From positions 1-19,101 of the forward strand of contig PAMN02000056.1 of NCBI GenBank assembly GCA_002707335.2: a DNA stretch of 19,101 nucleotides. Direction: 5' to 3'. Origin of the DNA: Methanobacteriota archaeon. GTDB taxonomy: Archaea > Thermoplasmatota > Poseidoniia > Poseidoniales > Poseidoniaceae. A model generated the notes under the pieces. The model searched no databases and was not told the DNA's origin. It saw nothing but the letters and a program-made list of their open reading frames with translations. Of the stretch, positions 1-7,729 are shown piece by piece. Each line of letters begins with the position of its first letter. The first letter of the stretch is position 1. Made by a program: the position numbers and the translations under genes.

Positions 1-416
1 AGTATATTCTGAAACAACGTTAGGCTTAGAATTACCAAGACCCGGCGATGGCGCACTATAATATGCTTCAAAATTAGCGAATGGAGTACCGGTTGAATCG
101 TTTGGTAAGGCACTTTCATCCATAGAAAGTCCCGTGGAATTTTTCCACGTTTCGAAATCGCTTTTCCAAGTCGTCAGTGCGGTTCCTTCTACCTTTTCAG
201 CTAATTTATCGAAATCAGTTTTTAAAGTATATTCTGAAACAACGTTAGGCTTAGAATTACCAAGACCCGGCGATGGCGCACTATAATATGCTTCAAAATT
301 AGCGAATGGGGTACCGGTCGAATCGTTTGGCAAGGCACTTTCATCCAGTCCCGTGGAATTTTTCCACGCTTCGAAATTACTTTTCCAAGTCGTCAGTGCG
401 GTTCCTTCTACCTTTT
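1..416. repeat. Direct tandem repeat of ~225 bp inside the fibre-like gene
   Basis: Bases 1-197 and 226-416 match with about six substitutions and one 6-nt indel (two codons, Ser-Met, present only in the left copy). The offset is 225 nt, 75 codons, so the frame is kept. Bases 198-225 complete the unit. The left copy starts exactly at the window edge, so more copies may follow outside. The near identity points to recent duplication or ongoing homogenisation. Confidence 0.95.
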
Positions 417-1134
417 GCGACAAAGAATTTAATTTTTCTAGAACCCCCCCCACTCCATTCGGTGCTTGCAATTCATCTCGAATTTCTCTAATCGTATCCA
501 AAGCATCCCCATATTTAAAGCCATTTGGGTCATCTGCTAAAAGACCAATTGCATTTTGAACGAACTGCGTCGTTGCAATTGTATCTGAAGAGTCGTGGGA
601 TGCAGTTGTAGGAAGTGCGACGTTTACGGCGTTCCAGTTAGATCCGTCGGATCGTAGTATTTGCCCAGTGGACCCTGCTGGCAACGTGGCGTCTGCGCCA
701 TCTGCGCCATCTGCGCCATCTGCGCCATCTGCGCCATCTGCGCCATCTGCGCCGTCTAAGCCGTTTGTGCCACTCGCCACGGTCGCCCATGCAATGTTAC
801 CAGAAGCATCAACTGTCAAACTCTTACCGGCATCGCCTGCGTCGTAAGAAGGTAGCGTAGAGGCAGTAGACTCTTGTAGATTATTTGCGATAGCTGCTGC
901 TGAATCGTTTCCAGTGATCGCGTCGCTTTGTAAAGCTGCAACTAACCTTTCTTCCTCTTCGCGCCTTTTGTCTAAAACACCCGACATAGCCGAAGATACC
1001 TCCGCGAGCAGTTGACCGTCAATTCCATTGAAAGAGTTGCATTGTAATTCTTTCGCAGAAAAATTTTGCGCAGATATTGATTTATCGTTTCGGCCAATCC
1101 CACCCACTACTGATCGTTTGTGCTGAGATCGCAT
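1..1134 (-). CDS. Collagen-like / tail-fibre-like repeat protein, N-terminal part (cut by window start)
   Basis: Open frame of 378 codons from an ATG at 1134 down to base 1 with no stop, so the C-terminus lies outside the window. Residues ~1-55 are polar and basic, followed by a short charged helix (DKRREEEERL). Residues 122-148 are nine Gly-X-Y triplets, the last seven identical GAD, i.e. a short collagen-like tract. Then comes a segment DGSNWNAVNV, and at ~184-195 TIATTQFVQNAI, a motif I know from phage tail-fibre and adhesin proteins. From residue 241 a unit of 73-75 residues starting KVEGTALTTWKS and containing LPNDSTGTPFANFEAYYS is repeated twice and may continue outside. The mix suggests a trimeric surface fibre or adhesin; that role is inferred. 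A T10-CTTA promoter-like element lies 17 nt upstream. A G8 run sits in the coding strand at 444-451. The frame is unambiguous; the function is moderately supported. Confidence 0.8.
   Translation of the reverse strand, partial: MRSQHKRSVVGGIGRNDKSISAQNFSAKELQCNSFNGIDGQLLAEVSSAMSGVLDKRREEEERLVAALQSDAITGNDSAAAIANNLQESTASTLPSYDAGDAGKSLTVDASGNIAWATVASGTNGLDGADGADGADGADGADGADGADATLPAGSTGQILRSDGSNWNAVNVALPTTASHDSSDTIATTQFVQNAIGLLADDPNGFKYGDALDTIREIRDELQAPNGVGGVLEKLNSLSQKVEGTALTTWKSNFEAWKNSTGLDESALPNDSTGTPFANFEAYYSAPSPGLGNSKPNVVSEYTLKTDFDKLAEKVEGTALTTWKSDFETWKNSTGLSMDESALPNDSTGTPFANFEAYYSAPSPGLGNSKPNVVSEYT
444..451. repeat. C8 homopolymer (G8 in the fibre-gene coding strand)
   Basis: Eight consecutive C on the + strand, read in the gene as Gly-Val-Gly-Gly-Val codons. 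It lies just before the 75-residue repeats. It is a potential slippage site and also a likely place for a sequencing indel, although the frame is intact here. Confidence 0.7.
692..754. repeat. 9-bp tandem repeat encoding (Gly-Ala-Asp)7
   Basis: Seven consecutive copies of tctgcgcca (the last ends in g), followed by a diverged copy at 755-763. Read on the minus strand each unit is GGC-GCA-GA(T/C), giving GAD at residues 128-148 of the fibre-like protein. Codon choice is almost invariant, which indicates expansion by slippage rather than selection on protein alone. Confidence 0.95.
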
Positions 1135-1213
1135 TTTTAATATAGGTTAAGAAAAAAAAAATACCAATGCATTGCGGTATTTTTATGATAAAAAAAATCA
1201 AATGTTAGTGTAA
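1135..1213. promoter_or_regulatory. Divergent promoter region between fibre-like and HAD genes
   Basis: 79 nt between two divergent starts. For the minus-strand gene, a coding-strand T10 (complement of 1152-1161) is followed by CTTA and lies 17 nt before its ATG. For the plus-strand gene, A8 at 1190-1197 is followed by TC and lies 16 nt before its ATG. Both arrangements recur at other starts in the window. Two short out-of-frame upstream ORFs (1167-1208 and 1202-1213) precede the HAD start; they matter only if transcription starts upstream of them. Confidence 0.55.
1157..1184. other. Inverted repeat / hairpin, 9-bp stem
   Basis: AAAAATACC at 1157-1165 pairs perfectly with GGTATTTTT at 1176-1184. 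The 10-nt loop contains the palindrome AATGCATT. The hairpin lies between the two promoter-like tracts and overlaps the A10/T10 tract of the fibre-like gene. It could be structural, a protein site, or chance in AT-rich DNA. Confidence 0.5.
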
Positions 1214-1660
1214 ATGTTCGTTTTCGATTTAGACCAAACGGTTGTTGACAGCAGCCACCGCACGCCGTACATTCAAGGTAAAGTTGATGTGGTAAAATAC
1301 GTATCTTTGCAGACGAAAGAAAATATCTACAAAGATAAAATTTTACCTATAGCTAAAGTAATGCAAGAAAAATTTCAAAATTCCTTTGTCGTCATCTGCA
1401 CAGCTAGACTTATGACACAGGCCGACTATGAATTTTTATACGATAACAATTTACAATATCATGAAATATATGAAAGGGGGAACGTCGCAGAGCAAATTAG
1501 CACATTAAAAGACGGCGAATATAAAATGCAATGTCTAAAAAAATATAAAAATGTTCAATATACATTTTACGACGACTCGGAGGAGGTCATAGAAAAATTT
1601 AAAGCGTATAAAAATGTCGTTATGATTGACGCAAAAATTGAAAATGAAAAATTACGCTGA
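1214..1660 (+). CDS. HAD-superfamily phosphatase, small (148 aa)
   Basis: Compact HAD fold without an evident cap domain. Motif I is FDLDQTVVDSS, with the nucleophile Asp5 and acid/base Asp7; Gln8 replaces the usual Gly of DxDGT. Motif II is CTAR with Thr63, a likely motif III Lys is Lys104, and motif IV is YDD with Asp120/Asp121 for Mg2+. Small HAD proteins with an (F/V)FDLDxTxxDSSHR start are common in phages and giant viruses, some related to the 3'-phosphatase half of polynucleotide kinase. The substrate cannot be read from sequence: a nucleic-acid 3'-phosphate or nucleotide is plausible. The ATG puts motif I at residues 4-9, normal for the family. The gene is preceded by an A8-TC element and its end overlaps the convergent 1633-residue gene by 9 nt. 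Confidence 0.85.
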   Translation: MFVFDLDQTVVDSSHRTPYIQGKVDVVKYVSLQTKENIYKDKILPIAKVMQEKFQNSFVVICTARLMTQADYEFLYDNNLQYHEIYERGNVAEQISTLKDGEYKMQCLKKYKNVQYTFYDDSEEVIEKFKAYKNVVMIDAKIENEKLR

Positions 1661-4600
1661 TTCGAATTCCAATTTTAAGCTTACGTCATCATGGAAAAGT
1701 ATCGGGTACATTCGATCTTCTGCATTAAAAAATTTTAATTGCATGTTATTCATCGTAACCGAGACGTCCTTTGCTGGTCGATTATAATACAAATCTTGCA
1801 ACGTCAATGATGTAAATTCAACCTTATCCATTAAAAGCGATACATTTATCGCACCAATATCTTCAATCTTTAAATTTTTATTCTGGATTAATGTACCATT
1901 ATCATAAATATTGTTTGTAAATTTTATCGAAAGTTGCATAGGGACACCTTTAGGAATGCGGACTAACATATTTTTTGCGTCGTTGTCTGATTGTAGCCAC
2001 GGTGGCAAGAGATTAAAAGATGAAATAGTTTTATTTACATCTTCCATCACTGTAAATTCATGTGATGCGTCTCCGTAATTAAACTTTACTTGAACTTCTC
2101 GTTTAGCATTAGACAAAATGTCGTATGTGGCGTCTCGAAATGCTACCTTATTGTCATTTTTAACTTCAGCATTATACGGAAAATATCGTAATTTAATTTT
2201 GCAATTTGGCAATTCATCTGGGAAATTCAAGCTCCAAACACCACGTGCGACGTAATCATATCGTATATTTTCTCTTTGATTTGATATGTAAAATCTGTCA
2301 AGACTGCAAAAATTATCATAGAGATATATATATTCACCATCTTGCAAGTCTTTTTCCATCGGATAATAACAAGGTAAATATGTCGATTTATTAATATCGT
2401 CTAGGTTAACGACGCCTGTCATTTCTCGAATATCGGGCAAATTTAATATATCTGTGAAATCTTCTTCGCTTACATTTGCCTCATGCAGTCTAACCTGTAC
2501 GACAAAGCTATTTGCCCAATCGTCATCAAGATATGTATACTTTATGTTTTTTAGGTTATTCTTTCGTGTTTCAATATAATTCAATACATCGTTTAAGTAT
2601 TTTTGAAATCTTCTTACCTTCGTCTTTGGTGTGTGTTGCATATTTTCCGAGTAAGACACATTGTCGCCAGAACTTTGTCCTAACGTATCTATAATCGTGG
2701 CTTTTTTCGCGAGGGTTATTTTTGAAGAGCCCCCCGGTTCGTGGATTTTTGTACGCAGCTCTTTAATCAAAAGACCCCTTTTGTTTGTCGTTGTCGCGTC
2801 GCAGCATGAACTTTCGTAATATTGCTTTTGTAGATATGCTAAATTGTAATCGCAACTATAAGAAATGTAGTTATACACCGATTTTAAGAGAGATTCTGCC
2901 ATATAGTGTACGCGGTAATTTACGTTATGTAAAAATAAATCTTTCCTCTCGACTGTTAGCCCATTTACATCTCGTGTATTGCCAAAAACGTCGTTAAAAT
3001 TCGGAGGGTCGGCGCTTGTGGGATCGTAGTCAAATGTAAGATGGTAGCCTTCATCCTCTGGTGGTATGTAAAGCAATCTTCCGCGTGTGAAAGGACAGAA
3101 TGTTTTTTTTCTCGCTTCAATAACCCCCAATGGAAACTCGTCTATCACCTCTGTGGCAACTTTAATACCTGTATTTGTTGCATCAGACGACGGTATACTG
3201 TCCATGGTGTAATCAAATTGGTTGTTAATTTCGTTTACGTTGGATACTACAAATTGGCCATTATACGCGGCGTCGCCTGTCACTCCAGATATCGTAACCA
3301 TCATACCATCTACAATATTGTGCAAGCCAAGAGCCATCGTTGCCGTGGCAGTTGTGCTGCTGTGGGTAATTGAAGAAATATCGAGTGATTGACTAGTTGA
3401 ATAATCATTCCCATCTCCTACATCAATGTTTTGTAAAGCTCCTGGTGTATAAGAGCTCCAATATTTTAGATCATACCGAAATTCATCCTTTGTCACAGTG
3501 TGGATGGTAATATATTCATTATCGTGCATATAGGCAGTCTTTGATGCAAGAGAACCTGTAACACCTGTTATTCGTACTTTTTCTCCCTCAGTAAGACCAT
3601 GGTCATTAGACGTTGCAAGAGCATGTACTGCAAAACCAGGCGTGCCGACTGACGTTAGCGAACTTATATTAACAACAAGTGGCGCCAGCCATATCGATCT
3701 TGGTGTTACTGCTGAAACCTGAAATTTAACATTGTTAATTTTTGCTTTGGGATTGTCGCTGTTTGACTGATCGGGATAAAGCGGCTTTTTTATTTCTATT
3801 CTTTCTTTGGACGTTAAAGTGTGCGGAAGAATTACAGAACCTATGCCGCCAGGAGGGAATATCTCGCCCTCCTTTTGAATCGGCGCACTGTAAGTCACGA
3901 TATCTTTATCCCCTGTCAACGACGATATATTGTTAATTTTTACAAGGTTGCCTTGATTCATTAAAGCAAGATAATCTCGATACTCCTTTGATACTCCCCT
4001 ATTTGCAGCAGGTCCATATATTTTTATAAAAATTTCGTCTCCCACTTTGAAATTGTGCGAAGTACCTACTTCAATTCCACCCCCCGATTCGGAGGCCATC
4101 ATACTTCCATTCTCGTGAAAATATTGAAAAGTATACGGAGATGTGTATGAAAATGACGTGAGGTCGGTTTTGAATGTTCCATTATATCCTGGATCGCTAG
4201 CACCCTTTATTGTGACATATTCGCCAATTTTTCCGAATAAATCAGGTGAAGATACAGTGACCTTTGCTAACACGTTATCGCTCTCCAGGGATGATACAAC
4301 GATGTTTTCGCGAACTTTTTCAATTTCCATCCTTACGTTGTTGCCCACAATCGACATTGATTCGACGTTCCATGTAAAATCTATTGCATCTGTATCTATA
4401 AACATCACATTTGCCCCGTTTACTACGTCGATTTTTCTTCCAAAGTCGCTTCCTGGATATAAAGGATCTGAATAAGAAAAATAAAACGGATTAAAATATA
4501 GATTATATGTATTTTCTATATTTATACCAGATGGATCCACAGAAGCATTTGGCACCGTCCTGTCAAAAAGCAAAACTATTTCTACGTAATTATTAGTGCT

Positions 4601-6553
4601 TGTTTGATCCAAAAAATTTAAGACCTTTACATTATAATGCAGAAGGTCCTCTACACCCTGTCGACTTAGTACCACTCGATTATTTCCAGTAGCAAGTTGT
4701 TGAAGAAAAATACCATCGTATGTTGAAGTATTAATAGAACCGCGTAATTTATATTTCTTTTCGTTTATTTTTATAAGACTTCCTTGCAGTATATATTTCA
4801 AATCAACTTTTGTTAACTTATCATCGTCTTCATATGCATCGCCTAAGTCAATAGATCTCCACAATTTAACGTCTTTATTTGGCGTTGTAAGATTCCCGAG
4901 GGGTTCGAAAAGTTCGCGTGTATCGTAATGCACATTAAACGGAGCGGTAACCAAAGGATCTACAGTGTGATTACCTCCGATTACGTAAGTGAAAGAGGCA
5001 AATGTAATAGCACCAAATTCATTTTTGATAACAGAAGAATCGGAAACCGTTACAATCGCACTTGCGGTGCTATCTTGCAATGTTAATTGCATCCCTGTTT
5101 CAATAATCGAGGAATAGTTTGCATATGTCAAAGTTGTGCTACCTTTTTGTACGCCATCCGGAGACGAGTCACCGGAAAAAGACGCGATTAGTCCAATGTC
5201 GGCAGTTGCATTTACAACTGCGCCGGCAGGTATCGTAAAATTAAATGATGTTGATGTAACGCTTGTTATATCTACATCTGCATCGGTAACATTGAAATCG
5301 ACCTCATTAGCCCCTGAAATGGTAACTTTACTTGCTCCTATTTTTTTTATCCCGTGAGTTGTGTCTACAATTGCAGTTGCGACAGTGCCGGATCGAGAAA
5401 TTTCCTTTACCGCTATTTGATGCGTTGTAATTTTAGGGAGAGAAGGTAATGTCGGGGATGTGATAGTTAAAATGCAATATTCGGCGTCCGGATAAATCAT
5501 GCCAGAGTTTCCTGATATACGTTCCTTTGCAGCCACAGTGTAAGTCCCGTCAAATTCTTCTCCGTTTGCGATTGTTATCTCTGTATTTACACCAATGGTG
5601 TTTTGGTAGCCAACGTACACGTACAAGTCTGTGTCATATATAATTTTATTGACTGGTATCGTCGAAATTGCTTGGTACGTGTAGGTTATATGCGTTTCTT
5701 CGGCGAACTCGCGAGAAAATGATTTCTTGACTTGTAAAGTTGGAGATGACGCTTGTGCCAGGAAAGAACCACAGAGTCTGTGGTTCTCCAATTGAGCGGC
5801 CAAAGTGCCCTGCAAAAACTCATGCCGTACGAGTTTTGACGTGCACCACTGTAGCGATTGCTCGACGTTAAATTTATAATACGCGACACTTAAATTATTT
5901 TCAGATTCTTCTATTTTAAGAGAATCTTTTAACAGCCTTTCTTCTTCTGTTGTCAAAGTAGAGTTTGTAGGTACACTTGCCCGTATATCACCCTCAAAAT
6001 GAATTCTGTAGTTGGAATTTGTTAAAAATGTATAGCTTGCTTCTTTGACACTATCTCCGTCCTTTACTGTACTTACAAGCGCCATTTTTTCCAGGCTTAC
6101 GTAAATATCTGAATATGTTATGAGTGGCCGCGTTATCGTTAGACTATATAAAAGCAAATCGTTACGAGAGGTGAAGTAAAGCAGTCTTCCTTCGTCTTTT
6201 CCGTCATTTGCAGATAAAGCGCAATATTTATTTGCAAGCAGCGACGATGTATTAATAAATTCATATATCAAAGATTCCAATGGAACTTGTTTGTATATGA
6301 CAGCAAATAGTTTCGAGACACTCATGTCACCTTTCTTGTCTTTATCGAGCAATCCTTTGTCGTCAAAAAAATCCGTTTTTATTTTTAATGTACTATAGTT
6401 CAGAATATAATTGGGAACATACAGATGCGCGAGAGTCAATGATTTTATTTCTCTTATATCTTGATTGATGTTGAAAATGTCTAGTGTACCGCGTGTGCGT
6501 TCAGCGCTAGATAAATCTAAATTTCGAGTGTCGATAAAAAGGTCTGCTCTCAT
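1652..6553 (-). CDS. Large putative structural protein (1633 aa) with repeated beta modules
   Basis: The N-terminus (FIDTRNLDLSS, then IKSLTLAHLYVPNYI) resembles a start I recall in giant-virus putative structural proteins: a Asp-Ser/Thr-Arg-Asn motif followed by strands ending in a PN motif. The middle carries divergent Thr/Val/Gly-rich modules with the pattern HG(L/I)-x-x-G-x-x-VTI-(S/T/K)-G ... YNG-x-(F/Y)-x-V ... F-x-Y, seen near residues 327-350, 400-450, 775-830, 985-1035 and 1078-1120. These look like small beta-sandwich repeats as in tail or adhesin proteins. Residues ~1200-1633 form a different, less repetitive region with a Cys pair (SSCCDATTT). No signal peptide or membrane span is evident. 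A virion or host-contact role is inferred. T11-CTAA stands 15 nt before the ATG; an out-of-frame ATG at 6563 lies just upstream. The 3' end overlaps the HAD gene by 9 nt. Confidence 0.8.
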   Translation of the reverse strand: MRADLFIDTRNLDLSSAERTRGTLDIFNINQDIREIKSLTLAHLYVPNYILNYSTLKIKTDFFDDKGLLDKDKKGDMSVSKLFAVIYKQVPLESLIYEFINTSSLLANKYCALSANDGKDEGRLLYFTSRNDLLLYSLTITRPLITYSDIYVSLEKMALVSTVKDGDSVKEASYTFLTNSNYRIHFEGDIRASVPTNSTLTTEEERLLKDSLKIEESENNLSVAYYKFNVEQSLQWCTSKLVRHEFLQGTLAAQLENHRLCGSFLAQASSPTLQVKKSFSREFAEETHITYTYQAISTIPVNKIIYDTDLYVYVGYQNTIGVNTEITIANGEEFDGTYTVAAKERISGNSGMIYPDAEYCILTITSPTLPSLPKITTHQIAVKEISRSGTVATAIVDTTHGIKKIGASKVTISGANEVDFNVTDADVDITSVTSTSFNFTIPAGAVVNATADIGLIASFSGDSSPDGVQKGSTTLTYANYSSIIETGMQLTLQDSTASAIVTVSDSSVIKNEFGAITFASFTYVIGGNHTVDPLVTAPFNVHYDTRELFEPLGNLTTPNKDVKLWRSIDLGDAYEDDDKLTKVDLKYILQGSLIKINEKKYKLRGSINTSTYDGIFLQQLATGNNRVVLSRQGVEDLLHYNVKVLNFLDQTSTNNYVEIVLLFDRTVPNASVDPSGINIENTYNLYFNPFYFSYSDPLYPGSDFGRKIDVVNGANVMFIDTDAIDFTWNVESMSIVGNNVRMEIEKVRENIVVSSLESDNVLAKVTVSSPDLFGKIGEYVTIKGASDPGYNGTFKTDLTSFSYTSPYTFQYFHENGSMMASESGGGIEVGTSHNFKVGDEIFIKIYGPAANRGVSKEYRDYLALMNQGNLVKINNISSLTGDKDIVTYSAPIQKEGEIFPPGGIGSVILPHTLTSKERIEIKKPLYPDQSNSDNPKAKINNVKFQVSAVTPRSIWLAPLVVNISSLTSVGTPGFAVHALATSNDHGLTEGEKVRITGVTGSLASKTAYMHDNEYITIHTVTKDEFRYDLKYWSSYTPGALQNIDVGDGNDYSTSQSLDISSITHSSTTATATMALGLHNIVDGMMVTISGVTGDAAYNGQFVVSNVNEINNQFDYTMDSIPSSDATNTGIKVATEVIDEFPLGVIEARKKTFCPFTRGRLLYIPPEDEGYHLTFDYDPTSADPPNFNDVFGNTRDVNGLTVERKDLFLHNVNYRVHYMAESLLKSVYNYISYSCDYNLAYLQKQYYESSCCDATTTNKRGLLIKELRTKIHEPGGSSKITLAKKATIIDTLGQSSGDNVSYSENMQHTPKTKVRRFQKYLNDVLNYIETRKNNLKNIKYTYLDDDWANSFVVQVRLHEANVSEEDFTDILNLPDIREMTGVVNLDDINKSTYLPCYYPMEKDLQDGEYIYLYDNFCSLDRFYISNQRENIRYDYVARGVWSLNFPDELPNCKIKLRYFPYNAEVKNDNKVAFRDATYDILSNAKREVQVKFNYGDASHEFTVMEDVNKTISSFNLLPPWLQSDNDAKNMLVRIPKGVPMQLSIKFTNNIYDNGTLIQNKNLKIEDIGAINVSLLMDKVEFTSLTLQDLYYNRPAKDVSVTMNNMQLKFFNAEDRMYPILFHDDVSLKLEFESA
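5765..5787. other. Perfect 23-nt inverted repeat within coding sequence
   Basis: AGAACCACAGA at 5765-5775, a central G at 5776, and its exact reverse complement TCTGTGGTTCT at 5777-5787. As a hairpin this gives a 10-bp stem with a 3-nt loop. It lies inside the 1633-residue gene, encoding ENHRLCGSF. An 11-bp perfect arm pair is unlikely by chance in a window this size. Confidence 0.7.
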
Positions 6554-6590
6554 TTAGTACCATATTAGAAAAAAAAAAATGTTTTCGTGT
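6554..6590 (-). promoter_or_regulatory. T-tract promoter-like element of the 1633-residue gene
   Basis: The 37-nt gap between the kinase stop and the downstream ATG holds, on the coding strand, T11 (complement of 6569-6579) followed by CTAATATG, 15 nt before the ATG, and ends TAAATG. The arrangement matches those before the fibre-like and 803-residue genes. The same T run lies directly after the kinase stop and could also help end kinase transcripts. Confidence 0.5.
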
Positions 6591-7685
6591 TCATTTGTAC
6601 AATTGTAGCAAGCTTTCTGCAGACCACCTTCTCTCTAAATCCCAAATTAACATCGGTTGGATAAGTGCAAAAATTGCATTGGCCGTATCTCTATTGAAAT
6701 CGTACTTTTCTTGTAATATTCTGTCGATTGACAATGGTTCTAAATCACATGCATTGCGAAATCGATTGTCACGATTGAAAAAATCCCTGCGGTTTTTACA
6801 TTCTTCAATAAAAGAATAATTTGGGATGCCTATAGTCTCAATAAAAGCAGTAATGTAATCTTCCTCACATTCTCCTTTAAACAGGTAGCTGCCCGTAATA
6901 CATTCGTAGACGATGCAACCCATCGACCATATGTCAATTTTTTCGTCCCATTGACGATGTCCCATAATTATCTCCGGTGATCTGTAATGACTTGTTTGTA
7001 TATAAGAATAGTCGCGATCGCCTATTACAGCAGCCGTTCCGAGATCGGAAATTGAAAATATATCTTCTTCGCTCACGAGAATATTTTCAGGTTTCAAATC
7101 AGCGTGTAAAAAACCCGTCTTGTGTAAAAAATTTAATCCAGATAATACCTGAAATGCAATTTTGCTCGTTTTTTCTAAGTCAATTTTATTTTCTTCGAAT
7201 TTTTGCGCATATTTATCTAAATCATATCTCATTTTTGGAAAAACCATACAGAAATGTTTTCCAGAAGTATTATGATTGTAACTGAAATTAAAATTCATAA
7301 TACATACGTGTGTTTTACCTTCTTTATTTGATTTTGATAAAAATTCGTGAATCAATATTTCTTCTCGTGCCGCAACGCGATATGATTTTGCACTCTTTTG
7401 TATTTTCATTGCATATTGCACACTATCGGCGTCTGCGCAAGAATATACGGTGCTAAAATGGCCCCTGCCGATCTTTTCGCCGAGTGTCCATTTTTTTCCT
7501 CTGCTATCTTTCAAAATATTTTTACCCTCTGGGTTGAAATAACCACCAGGGCGGTATTTACGTGTTTCATCTTCCGAATCTTCCAAGTGCGAATCTGAAT
7601 CGGTTTCTTCTACGTCGGACCCATCAGATTTTTCGTCCTTTTCGTATTTTTTACGTTTAGATTGGAAAATTTCCAACAGCGACAT
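6591..7685 (-). CDS. SRPK-like serine/threonine protein kinase (364 aa)
   Basis: Complete kinase domain, residues ~66-360. Visible motifs: glycine loop KIGRGHFSTVY (71-81), ATP lysine Lys94 in YAMKIQKSA, likely helix-C Glu109, catalytic loop HADLKPEN with Asp196, Lys198 and Asn201, DLG instead of DFG with Asp214, activation-segment end YIQTSHYRSPE, and DIWSMGC. GHFSTV, H-x-DLKPEN, DLG, IQT-x-x-YRS and the pre-domain GGY motif (47-49) are hallmarks of SRPK kinases, which phosphorylate Ser in Arg/Ser-rich basic segments. The N-terminus (15-45) is acidic and Ser-rich, a possible regulatory or autophosphorylated region. The long spacer inserted between lobes in cellular SRPKs is absent, so this is a minimal version. 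All catalytic residues are present, so it is probably active. It is divergent from the 1178-residue gene. Targets are unknown. Confidence 0.93.
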   Translation of the reverse strand: MSLLEIFQSKRKKYEKDEKSDGSDVEETDSDSHLEDSEDETRKYRPGGYFNPEGKNILKDSRGKKWTLGEKIGRGHFSTVYSCADADSVQYAMKIQKSAKSYRVAAREEILIHEFLSKSNKEGKTHVCIMNFNFSYNHNTSGKHFCMVFPKMRYDLDKYAQKFEENKIDLEKTSKIAFQVLSGLNFLHKTGFLHADLKPENILVSEEDIFSISDLGTAAVIGDRDYSYIQTSHYRSPEIIMGHRQWDEKIDIWSMGCIVYECITGSYLFKGECEEDYITAFIETIGIPNYSFIEECKNRRDFFNRDNRFRNACDLEPLSIDRILQEKYDFNRDTANAIFALIQPMLIWDLERRWSAESLLQLYK

Positions 7686-7729
7686 GTTTAGTAAGAAAAA
7701 GAAAATATATAAAAAAAAAAATATTATGT
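7686..7729. promoter_or_regulatory. Divergent promoter region between kinase and 1178-residue genes
   Basis: A11 at 7711-7721 followed by TATT lies 8 nt before the ATG at 7730, but 17 nt before the next in-frame ATG at 7739, which fits the 15-18 nt spacing seen elsewhere. For the kinase, the same tract reads T11 at 25 nt from its ATG, and a shorter T5-CTTAC (complement of 7700-7691) lies about 10 nt from it; this is a weak match to the T-tract class. Confidence 0.45.

Noticed and set aside
1..416. CRISPR-like or transposon repeats
   Set aside because: The repeats are in-frame coding duplications with a 75-codon period and no spacers, inverted ends or transposase.
3041..3373. 110-codon plus-strand frame opposite the 1633-residue gene
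   Set aside because: Antisense shadow; composition is atypical and there is no promoter-like tract at its start.
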